From positions 67,534 through 88,032 of the forward strand of contig KN883598.1 in the NCBI GenBank assembly GCA_000934455.1: 20,499 nucleotides of DNA, read 5' to 3'. Origin of the DNA: Apostichopus parvimensis (lineage: Eukaryota; Echinodermata; Holothuroidea; Aspidochirotida; Stichopodidae). Of the stretch, positions 10,853 through 18,987 are shown piece after piece. How positions within the stretch are numbered: position 1 is the first letter of the stretch; every line of letters begins with the position of its first letter. Under the pieces are notes generated by a model. The model made no database searches. It was not told where the DNA came from and saw only the letters and a program-made list of their open reading frames with translations. The position numbers and the translations under genes were made by a program.

Positions 10853-11570
10853 ACATGAAAAATGATAATTACAGAAATATCACAAACAACAAACTCGATT
10901 GGCACTTATATACCCTGTTATTAAATCATTAGGATCCTTTTCTCGTAATAGCTTCATCACATCCTGGCAACGACTTGCCGCTGCAGATCGCTCTTGCGAT
11001 GAAAACTTAAATATCAAATTCAACTGCAAACAACATGTTTATGGTTGAGATGGCAAGTTGGGAAACAACAGGTAGAGTACATTGAGAAGGTTAAAAAACA
11101 TGCAAAATGATGAAAACAGGAATAGCACCAAAAAAAAAACAAAAAAAATTGGCACATAAATACCTATTATCAAACATTAGGACCCTTTCCTCGTAATAGC
11201 TTCATCACATCCTGGCAACTGCATTTTAACCTCTTGCGATGAAAACTTAAATTTTACTTCAGATGTAAAAACATGTTTATGGTTGAGATGGCAAGTTGGG
11301 AAACAACAAGTAGAGATACATTGAGAAGGTTAATAAAACATGAAAAGAGATAAGAACAGAAATACCACAAGAAAAACACCCAAAAAATTGGCACTTAAAT
11401 ACCCTATTATCAAACATTAGGACGCTTTCCTTGTAATAGCTTCATCACATCCTGGCAACTGCATTTTAACCTATTGCGATGAAAACTTAATTTTTACTTC
11501 AAATGTAAAAACATGTTTATGACTGAGATGGCATTAAGTTGGAAAAGTTGAGATACACCGAGAAGGTTAA
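10853..11570. repeat. Three tandem copies of a ~240 bp unit
   Basis: Copies at about 10853-11097, 11098-11337 and 11338-11570. Shared landmarks in order: ACATG, then (T)TGGCAC at 10901, 11151 and 11390, then CTCGTAATAGCTTCATCACA (TTGTAATAG in copy three), CATCCTGGCAAC, TTGCGATGAAAACTTAA, ACATGTTTATG, GAGATGGCA and GAGAAGGTTAA. Copies two and three resemble each other more than copy one, which has a different segment after GGCAAC. No open reading frame is conserved across copies. It is a short satellite or an array of an unrecognised element. Confidence 0.93.
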
Positions 11571-11851
11571 TGAGCTGCAATTGTTTTAAATTGATATAAA
11601 ATTCATAAATTGGACAGAATTGGAACTAAATCATGCTTCCGTTGTTTCATATCAAATATAATTAACGATTATTGCTCAAATTAGCTATTTTGGGGATTTT
11701 TTGATCGAAAACCCAAAATTGCAGCAAGAATGCATTGCTTCCACACAATGCTAATGTATCTGTTTTTCTCTTTAAAAGTCAGAATTTGGGGATTAAATTT
11801 GATATCCCTTGGCCCATGGTTGACCTCACTACCATACATCACCATCATACG

Positions 11852-12074
11852 GAAGCTTAAATGTGCCATCAACATAAGAAAACGTTGCCCCAATAAGTCA
11901 ACATTTTTCAGTAAATTGTTTATATAACAAGATAATATCTTATCAAAAATCAGAAAAATGTTGGATTGCTCAGTTGCTTTAACTGAGCAATTAAACATTT
12001 TTCTTCAAAATGTTTAATATGACAACTTATCATACCTCGTCAATTTTCTTATGTTGATGGCACTTTTAAGCTTC
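11852..12074. repeat. Imperfect inverted repeat with central hairpin (MITE-like)
   Basis: The arm at 11852-11882 starts GAAGCTTAAATGTGCCATC. The arm at 12044-12074 is its near-exact reverse complement, ending GGCACTTTTAAGCTTC; I see about one mismatch in 31. Near the centre, TTGCTCAGTT (11966-11975) and AACTGAGCAA (11981-11990) form a perfect 10 bp stem with a 5-base loop. The AAATGTT and AACATTT just outside it also pair. The parts between are only weakly complementary. The structure fits a degenerate foldback transposon or a long hairpin transcript. No flanking target duplication was identified. Confidence 0.8.
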
Positions 12075-12414
12075 TGTACTATCATCATCAGCAGCATCTG
12101 TTTAATGAAGTCTACTCTATCCTGTACACCAGTGAGTGATTAACATGAAGTAATTGAGAAAGCAGTAACAGGATCATGTATAGGCAAGATACTAGTATCG
12201 ATGTATGATTAATCTTACATAAAATTTAAAAAAAAATAAAAATATGGGTGTAGGTCACCTTTTCTAGCTATCTACTTGGATTAATCAAGATATATTGACC
12301 TTGGCAAAATAAACTTAATATCTAAAATCTTCTTTAGCACAAAATTGATGAGCATAGCACTTCAAAGTCATTCTTTGTATAAATTCCATACCTTAGCAGG
12401 TAAGAAACAATAAT
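12075..12414. other. Spacer, no feature seen
   Basis: AT-rich sequence between the inverted repeat and the inferred 3' end of the phosphatase gene. No coding or structural signal recognised. Confidence 0.5.
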
Positions 12415-12420
12415 TTTATT
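12415..12420 (-). terminator. PXYLP1: Candidate polyadenylation signal of the phosphatase gene
   Basis: TTTATT on the plus strand, which is AATAAA on the minus strand, about 210 bases after the phosphatase stop codon. It implies a 3' UTR of about 230 bases ending near 12.4 kb. Confidence 0.45.
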
Positions 12421-12627
12421 TTGGAAGCGAATGGGGGGTCGGAAGGGTGGTCGGAAGGGGAGTTAGTTGTTCAATATATCCCTTTTCATAAGGAACTGTC
12501 TACCTACATTTCAGCTGTAAGTCAAGAAACCTGAGACAATAAACCTTGTAAAGTTGTGTTAAGTATATATAGACACAGCAGGCAGGAGATCTGTGGAGGG
12601 TTGACTGTATATAATATAATCCAGTTT

Positions 12628-13865
12628 TCATTCCCCAATACCCCATGTGCAAGCTTCATCGTAAGTCATGGCGTTAAAGACTCTCAAGTTGTCCGTGTCT
12701 ATGAACTTATAATAGGCTTCGAAAGGACATAGCCCATCCGTATTCAAGACTTCGGCACAGAAGCTGACCTTGTACGTCACATCGACTCCGTTGTACAGGA
12801 CCTTTATTGCCGACTGTTCGCTATCGGAATGGTACCAATGCTCTATGACGACTCTGGACGCGTAGCCTGGCCAGGGGTACACCATCCCTAACGCGTCCAA
12901 GAACGGAGTCAGGGTTATGTCGTGACCCATGTACAGATAGAATCTCGGCAGGTTGGTCTGCCCTCTATCTATGTATCTCATGGTCAAACTTATCGTTGAT
13001 AGCAGAGGATGCATGGCCAGCCTCCCGTACAGTTCCGCGGAACTGTTTCCACCCGCCCTGAGTTTTCCGCTGATGGAGTCCACCTCCTGGAAGACCTGCT
13101 CGAACATGGCTTCGTCGACGCAGCCGTTCTCCGTACAGGGGAGGGCGCTCTTGTGGCAGGCTCTGGCTGTGAGTAACTCGATCAAGCGTGAGGGGTTCGG
13201 CACGGAGTAGAGGGGGTCCTCCACGTACATGAGTCGAGATACTCGACTGCTGAGGTTTGTCGTGTTCTCCTCTTTGTGGAAGCTGTGATACCGGCCGACG
13301 ACACTCTCCCGCAGTTTGTCCACGGCGCCGCAACGGCAATTTCTTTCCGAGCAGAATGTGGGATGATCGGATCTCTTTATCTTGCTCACGTCAAGGACGG
13401 AAAACTTTGGCAGGAAGCCGAAGAGGAAGGCTATTGCACTCTGTATTGTTCTGGGAGACTGTGTACTCTTTATGGCAAGTTTCTGGGTTGCATCGTTTGC
13501 CGAGCTTAGCTGCAGCTGCTTCCAGTATCGCTTCTTCAGGAAGTCCCCGAGACGCATGTGTTGAACCCATCCATGGGGTGTAAGCTGAGAGGCGTAGCAG
13601 GCCACCCTGGAGTTACGCAGTGGGATTCGAAGGATCAGACTCTTCATCTCCTGGTCCAAGCTGTTTATGTCTTTGCTACTGGACTGCATCACTCTTAGGA
13701 ACTTTTCCATGTGTATGGACCCTATCTTCTTGTTGGCCTCCGTCAGACTGCATTCAAATTGGAAGGGAGCTAATTTACCCGTCTTACCGGTTTCGAGGGG
13801 GGTCCGATCTCCGTGTCGAGCCAGGACATGGACGGACCTTAATCTGTAACCATCTGGGGCGATAC
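12628..13865 (-). CDS. PXYLP1: PXYLP1-like exon 4: whole phosphatase catalytic domain
   Basis: 1238 nt from acceptor TTACAG (minus strand, 13871-13866) to the stop at 12630-12628, encoding 411 residues. It carries the RHGDR, SPRTIQSA, CHKSALPCTENGCVDE, GHDITLTP and YNGVDV motifs, so practically the whole catalytic domain is in one exon. It is visibly richer in G+C and CpG than its surroundings. Open frames in other phases and on the plus strand (for example 13257-13583) are shadows of it. An open frame upstream to 13995 reads through the intron and is not coding. Confidence 0.95.
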
Positions 13866-16800
13866 CTGTAACGGATGATAAGACGTAAAGGGCTGATTGT
13901 TTATGACACAAAAACTTATATGTTTGGCGGCTTTTGTAAACAACAACAGCATTGTACGTATCAGAAAGTGCCACACAATACGTGAGGGCTCGCATTTAAA
14001 CAATGCACAAGTCTGTAGGAATGCTGCACAGTACTTAATCTCATCTGGAAACAAAACTTGTAAAGAAAGCCATCATATTATATTGTAAACTTGTCATAAC
14101 CTAAACTTCTGTCATCTACGCTTCTAGTTACCAGTCTAATCTTCAATACACATTGAGGAAGACAAACTTAAATAATTAGGCCTTCACTAGTTGGAGGCTA
14201 CATGTGAATCTTCCAAACACTAGAACAGAGTTGTTACTCATCACACTCCAAGGCAGACACAAGGCAGACATGCTCCAAGGCAGACAGGCCGTAGCAGACC
14301 ACACATCAGCAAAACACATACACACTACACCTCAGCTTCCATTCTTTGTGAATTTTAAAGCCGCAGTGACGAAGAGAGTTCCACTGATACGATAGCTTAC
14401 CTTCGTCACCCTTCATGATGCCTTTGTCGTTGCAGTAATTTTCCAGACGAGCCTTAAGCCATGTCCGCTGGACGGTAAAAGAACTGGAGTCCTCATTTAT
14501 TGTTGCATCAGTATCATTGTCATCATCTGACACTGCCCAAAGAAAGTGTAACCAGATAAAAAGAATCATAATAATTAACAGTTCTTATATAGCGCAACTT
14601 ACAATAAAGTCTCGCCGCGCTGTACTTAACCCTGGTCATTGGTAACTTGTCACACCTACACACCAAAGTGTGCACAATTCAAACAATCTCTCCTGGGGCA
14701 CCACAGCCACGTGTCCCCTGGGGGACTTCCCATAGGGTGTAGCCACAAACCGGCACAAAACTATATAAATCACCTCGCAAGTCCCCATTTATACACCTGG
14801 GTGAAGAGAGGCCATGGAGATAAAGTGCCTTGCCCAAGGACACAACGCAATGATCTGGCCAGGACTCGAACCTGTAATCCTTAGATCACAAGTCCACTGC
14901 CTTAACCACTTGACAACAAAGCCCAGATATATATTAACCATCCAGATTGGCAATAGTACACAACACCGACTTTGATTGCTAACATGTCAGCACAGGTCTT
15001 CAAGAGCAATCAAAAGCCATTAAAATTGTCCTTGATGTCAAATTTCCCTGCGCTATCTGACTGACTGGTGGCCCCCAAGCCCCCCTGAAACACCCTCTCA
15101 TCAAGCCTGCATGTAAGTTACCATTAATATAAGTGAATCCACCATAGAGCTAAACATCTATATGTAGGAGACTATTGTGTAGGTCAACTGGTACTTTGAC
15201 CAGCACATGTCAATAATTAACATAAATCCAACAGTTAGCTGTCCGTCTAAGTTATAGAGAAGACTGAAGTTGTCAGTCAACCTAGGGCGAACAATGAAGT
15301 TATACCCAGCACAAAATTTAACAGTTACTGAAGATTATAATATGCATTAGACTATCCAGAACGAAAATCCAACCTGCGCCTTAACATGTACCATATGTAA
15401 GATACTAGAACTAGTACCAGTCTGTAGTCACATGACTATGGAATGGTGTGCCAGTGAGTCATCATGCCCATTCTTACCAGCAATACTCAAGTACATTACT
15501 AATATCCCTATAGTCAAACAATAATGAGTAGGGACAGAGAGGCACAGCCACTGAAGATTTTTTTTTTTGGAATCGGTGTGAATCTGCGACATGGACGCAT
15601 GTGACGGCTTCATGAACAATTTTTGATTAATTGTAAGTTTAGATTAATCACAGTACTCAGTTACAGAGCTGACATATTGGTGACCTATATGCACTACTTA
15701 GACACTTGCTCATAAGTCAACATAGAGACTAACCACATTAGAGTCAAAGCAACAGTCAGCAAATATTTGCCATAGAAACTAAACCGCAAATCAACCTAGA
15801 GAGACTGACATAATTTAAGTAACCCAGAGACTAACATTGAAGTGAGTCAAACCCATAATACCTCTTTAATAGTGTGGTTAGTACGGGGATATACAATGAT
15901 ATTGGTCATGAAAACCAAGAAACTATCTAAACGAGCAAATCAATGTGACATCATGCCAACCGTTACATGTGAAGTCAAGAGTAGAACTACTCACTTTCCT
16001 CACTCTGCTTCTGTCTCTCCTCATCTTGCCTTCGTCTCATCTCAGCCGCGAGATGCAGCCGGTCCTCCTGCCTCTTTCTCAGGGTATCGTAGAGATTGTT
16101 CTCCGGTAGTCTGGAGTTGTGATGGGTGGACCAGCCCTTCCATCGTCTCTCCTCCGTCCTTTCTCTCACTGCCCGTTTAGGCTCCACGTTATGGGCGACC
16201 TGCCACCGTCGGAAGTACATGTCTTCCACGTTGTACCCTTCGCTCTGTGTCTCTCCTGGGTAGGCGGGAGGAGGATGGAACTCGAAACTGACCCGTTTGA
16301 TGTTGAGATTTTTCTGCAACTTCTGGAGTTGCGACAGCTGGATGTTGACGGCATGTTGTCTGATGTGTGTCCATCTAAAAAGTGACTTGTGGAGGGAAAC
16401 GTTCTGGAATACAACCCCTGAAGTGAAGAGAAAAAAAATCAAATGTGGTGGTGCTTTGTCAAAACAGCTGGACTCTACTTCTGAGGAACTCCCATGCTGT
16501 CTTTGTAAATCAAATGAACATTGCAATTAAGATTCCTGAGTCGAATACAGCATTTCATATCACAGAACACTTACATTCTTATATGGCATGCTTCATCAAA
16601 TCAAATATTTATATAAACTTCTCTTTTTTTAGTTGGGCTGGTTGGTGGGGATGGGGGGCTACAGAGTACTAAATATTACTCACATTTCTCACTTTGTGTT
16701 TTTTTTATTTACTTGTTCTACAAAGACTTGGTCTACAACTGGTCTTACTTGGTCTACAACTTGGTCTTACTGGGTCTCTAACTGCATTTAATATGTTTCA

Positions 16801-16890
16801 TCAAGTTATAATTGGTAAATAGTACTTACATAATGATACCATGAAGATTAGCATGAGGAGAACAGTAGATCTCTTCCTGGCGATAAACAT
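12628..16890 (-). CDS. PXYLP1: 2-phosphoxylose phosphatase 1-like histidine acid phosphatase (complete coding region)
   Basis: Four exons on the minus strand (16890-16830, 16417-15995, 14532-14401, 13865-12628) join in phase to 617 residues plus stop. Layout: signal anchor at residues 8-24 preceded by RKR, so type II topology; a polar stem with a charged region at about 100-160; then the phosphatase domain from about residue 195. Seen: the catalytic RHGDRTP (R222, H223), SPRTIQSA with a phosphate-binding Arg, the GHD acid motif (H520, D521), and PCTENGCVDE and YNGVDVTYKVSFC, both closely matching human PXYLP1. The family removes 2-phosphate from xylose in the glycosaminoglycan linkage region in the Golgi. 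Human PXYLP1 is 480 residues, so the stem is about 140 longer here. N-glycosylation sequons occur at NVS, NTT, NLS and NSS. The family call is firm; the substrate is inferred. Confidence 0.93.
13866..14400 (-). other. PXYLP1: PXYLP1-like intron 3
   Basis: 535 nt GT-AG intron (minus strand, donor GTAAGC at 14400-14395). It contains a small imperfect repeat with three CAAGGCAGACA copies at about 14249-14286. Confidence 0.88.
14249..14286. repeat. PXYLP1: CAAGGCAGACA short repeat
   Basis: Three copies of CAAGGCAGACA at uneven spacing inside intron 3. Low-level local duplication. Confidence 0.7.
14401..14532 (-). CDS. PXYLP1: PXYLP1-like exon 3: end of stem and entry to catalytic domain
   Basis: 132 nt between a pyrimidine-rich acceptor ending TTTGGGCAG and donor GTAAGC. 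The split codon A+TG gives Met162, followed by the acidic SDDDNDTDAT, then LENYCNDKG and GDEG. Gly206 is completed by the next exon. The YCN aligns with human PXYLP1 LLYCNIP just upstream of the catalytic motif. Confidence 0.9.
14533..15994 (-). other. PXYLP1: PXYLP1-like intron 2
   Basis: 1462 nt GT-AG intron. It holds a SINE in the same orientation as the gene at 14570-14924. In the remainder, 15200-15850 contains many loose GTCAAC/AGAGACTAAC-like words that look like a very degenerate repeat. No coding signal. Confidence 0.85.
14570..14924 (-). mobile_element. tRNA-derived SINE, near full length
   Basis: On the minus strand the element starts with a tRNA-like head at 14924. It has an A-box-like TTGTCAAGTGG (14916-14906) and a perfect pol III B box, GGTTCGAGTCC (14872-14862). 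Next comes the word complementary to CCTTGCCCAAGGACACAACG (14828-14847), a conserved core I associate with SINEs of marine animals. A body follows, with a tail ending in TGCGCTATATAAGAAC next to ATT-rich DNA. It is not a functional tRNA: the anticodon stem pairs over only three bases and there is no matching acceptor arm. Exact ends and target duplications are unclear. Confidence 0.8.
15995..16417 (-). CDS. PXYLP1: PXYLP1-like exon 2: luminal stem
   Basis: 423 nt between acceptor CTTCAG (16423-16418) and donor GTGAGT (15994-15989). The split codon T+GG gives Trp21 and completes the membrane helix (WVVFQNVSLHK). The rest is a polar stem. Residues roughly 115-160 are rich in Arg, Glu and Gln (RTEERR, RKRQEDRLHLAAEMRRRQ, EERQKQSEE) and likely form a helix or short coiled coil. 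I recognise no catalytic motif here. The exon is supported by phase agreement on both sides. Confidence 0.87.
16418..16829 (-). other. PXYLP1: PXYLP1-like intron 1 (coding)
   Basis: 412 nt GT-AG intron (donor GTAAGT at 16829-16824). It contains the 21-22 bp tandem repeat at 16711-16784. Confidence 0.85.
16711..16784. repeat. PXYLP1: ~22 bp tandem repeat, about three copies
   Basis: The unit ACTTGGTCTACAACTGGTCTT recurs with small changes: a first short copy (ACTTGTTCTACAAAG), two good copies, then ACTGGGTCTCTAACT. It is a minisatellite inside an intron. Confidence 0.85.
16830..16890 (-). CDS. PXYLP1: PXYLP1-like exon 1: start codon and signal anchor
   Basis: 61 nt of coding sequence starting at ATG (16890-16888): MFIARKRSTVLLMLIFMVSL, then a split codon finished as Trp in exon 2. 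Three basic residues before a hydrophobic stretch are typical of a Golgi type II signal anchor. An in-frame TGA at 16944-16942 precedes the ATG with no Met between, and a donor GTAAGT follows. A possible acceptor CTGCAG ends two bases before the ATG. Confidence 0.85.
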
Positions 16891-17297
16891 TGCTGCAGAC
16901 CAGGAAGACTCACTTAACCGAAGGCACGTCGTATAGCTCTTTCAGATCCTACTGTACAACAAGCAACTACAGATTCAAACAAAAAAGGAACGCATTAAAA
17001 CAAGCATTGCACTCTTCTTGCAATTTAGCAACCTGGGCAATGTTACATCAACATTGCAATATTTTCTACATGTGACCTAATTTAGATCAGTAATAAAAGT
17101 CATGCAAATTATTTAACACCTGACAGACACTGGTTGCACGCATACATGTGCCATGCTGGGTAAAACAAATAGCCTCAGCAAATATACCTTCTACTGTTAC
17201 CCTGGAAGCGGAATACTTTGCTATGTTGAAAAAATTTAGCATACAGTATCTGGTGTTGTGGTACATTCAAACATCCTCAATCCATCTAGTGAACTGA

Positions 17298-17600
17298 TAA
17301 AATGCCCAAAACCTGATTTATCGATTGATAATCCACATTTATTGATCAATAATAGTGGATTGTCACCGATAAACCTGGAATTTTGACGATAAACATGGAT
17401 TATCTAATAAAAGTTGGAATATCAACCGAAAATCCAAGATTTTCAATTTATAATCCAAGTTCATCAAAGTCATTTAGATACCTTGATTATCAATCGATAA
17501 ACAGGGTTTTTTCCATTTCTTGGGCAAATATCTGATTCATTGAACAATTTTAATAAACCTGGATTTTCAACTGATACACCTTGATTATCAAATGTGGCAT
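17298..17600. repeat. Degenerate ~20 bp minisatellite
   Basis: About 300 bases made of variants of a 20-21 base unit close to GATAAACCTGGATTATCAA (clear examples around 17371, 17392, 17487 and 17554). Copies drift strongly, so array and unit borders are approximate. It includes an embedded palindrome at 17330-17361. Confidence 0.8.
17330..17361. repeat. 32 bp near-palindrome inside the minisatellite
   Basis: AATCCAC and GTGGATT flank a perfect 14-base palindrome, TTATTGATCAATAA, with two mismatched pairs between arm and core. It could form a cruciform or hairpin. Confidence 0.85.
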
Positions 17601-17935
17601 GCATGTTGAAGAACATCAATGGAAGTACATGTGGTGCAAGTAGGGTCAACTGAGGCAAAGTTAGAACCCTTTGGGCCTCCCAGGAGCAGCATACGAAAAT
17701 TGTTTACTACTGAGTGAAGCGGTTTTTTTGCAAATGATGAAAACTTCAGGCTCTGATAGCAAAAAATATTCATGGTCATGATATGGGAAATTGATTGTGC
17801 CAAGAAAGGCAAACTTGTAGCTATCCAGTGATGGGTAGCATTTAGCTAGTTAGAACTTTTATCTAGACTTAGAGAACACATTACTTTTGTGATTTAGTGT
17901 GTAATTCATTTGTGGTTTTAAATGGGCGTTTGCTA

Positions 17936-18006
17936 CCTTAGGCCTACTGCTTAGGCTAGGCTAGCATAGGTCAGCCTAGGCCTAACTTTAGCTTGTTTAG
18001 GCTATG
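17936..18006. repeat. TAGGCCTA-type low-complexity patch
   Basis: Dense TAGGC/GCCTA words (GCTTAGGCTAGGCTAGCATA, CAGCCTAGGCCTAAC). The same words recur singly at about 18770, 18862, 18890, 19090 and 19110. Such words are common in some marine invertebrate genomes. Confidence 0.7.
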
Positions 18007-18656
18007 TCATGAACTTGAACTTTGAAGATTACCCGAGCGTGCAAGCCGTTCAAGCCACTCTGTTGCCTCTTTTGTCAATGATTCAAGTTATAATCTTGAA
18101 AGCAATGTGACATATTGGCACAGGTGCAAATAATAGCCTTGGTGGCCTGGGCTACATAGGTCGATGAAATTCAGGCCATTGGATAAGTAATGAAATCCTT
18201 CCTTAGTAGTACTAGAAACCACCATCTGTGAGTACAAATCACTACAGTGTGTGTAAAACGACCTTAAGCAAGTCTATTTCTAAGCTCTGGATCATATCAG
18301 GCTCCTGGGTCCTGAAACATGTTGATCAAATAATACGAAGGCCCTATTAAATTTAAGATGGAGATAAACCATTACAACTAAGTATATGTCACTAACTTTG
18401 TTAGGTAGGGGTATTGAAAGATTAGAATAGATTAACTTAATCAAATCACTGAATATATATAACCCAAATAAGGCTGAAGATGCAAACATTTGCGTGTTTC
18501 GATATGCGGTCACGAGCGTAAAGACATAATAAGCCGTCATTGAGCCCCGTCACGAGCAAAATAATAACAACGTTACAGTTCCGACCTACAGTAGCATATA
18601 GTCATGTCCACACATAACCTAACATACAATTCACAGTTCTGAATTATTTTACTTAC

Positions 18657-18912
18657 ATTACTGTGAGTGGGCTATGTTGTTTGGACATTGCCTGTCTATC
18701 GCCAGTGGATGTGACTTGTGAGAGTAACCCACGTTAGCTTCTTTCGATATCGACGAAGATGTAGGCTTAGCCTTACTTAAAAGTTAGACTACATGCGATG
18801 ACATATTGCCAGTACAGTATATACAGCGGCCTGACTACGCTAAAAGTGCAGCAGCAGTGGGCCTACTAGTACTACGATACAGTAGGCCGTAACGTTGCAA
18901 CAGTAAAGTGTG
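18657..18912. promoter_or_regulatory. Putative bidirectional promoter
   Basis: About 250 bases separate the inferred minus-strand donor of the phosphatase 5' exon from the PLEKHM2 start codon, and the genes are head-to-head. Seen inside: a 10 bp palindrome TCGATATCGA at 18744-18753, a TATA-like CAGTATATACAGCGG near 18814-18828, and an increase in CpG (CCGTAACGTTGC). Start sites are not determined. The assignment rests on gene orientation. Confidence 0.4.
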
Positions 18913-18987
18913 ATGGCATTCGAACGTTCAGATCGGGTTCGTTTCAAAGATAGTATTCTTGAGAGAACTGCAAAGGCTGTGAAAGAG
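18913..18987 (+). CDS. PLEKHM2: PLEKHM2-like exon 1 (coding part)
   Basis: 75 nt, 25 codons from ATG to GAG, with donor GTAACA at 18988. It encodes the first helix of the RUN domain. Confidence 0.86.

Larger units (their letters stand above)
16893..18656 (-). other. PXYLP1: Inferred 5' UTR intron of the phosphatase gene
   Basis: Minus-strand GTAAGT at 18656-18651 and TCTGCAG at 16899-16893 would join a non-coding first exon near 18.66 kb to the start-codon exon. Between them I see only repeats (minisatellite 17300-17600, TAGGC-rich 17936-18006) and short open frames without known motifs. This is an inference from splice-site look-alikes alone. Confidence 0.35.

Noticed and set aside
10853..11570. 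CRISPR-like array
   Set aside because: The units are about 240 bp, the copies are diverged and the genome is eukaryotic. The repeat/spacer geometry does not fit.
11681..11998. Minus-strand open frame of 105 codons across the inverted repeat
   Set aside because: It shows no known protein motif and its 5' end lies within the hairpin. More likely chance in repeat DNA, though a decayed transposon frame cannot be excluded.
12953..13583. Several open frames of 77-124 codons on both strands inside 12953-13583
   Set aside because: They are shadows of the phosphatase exon in other frames. The true frame has the RHGDR, GHD and Cys-rich family motifs, and the high GC content suppresses stops in the others.
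13866..13995. N-terminal extension of the phosphatase reading frame starting at a Met at 13995
   Set aside because: It reads through the intron. The acceptor TTACAG at 13871-13866 and phase agreement with exon 14401-14532 explain the join better, and the extension has no family similarity.
14858..14924. tRNA gene on the minus strand
   Set aside because: The B box is perfect, but the anticodon stem has only about three pairs and the acceptor arm does not close. Attached SINE body and tail sequences show it is a tRNA-derived SINE head.
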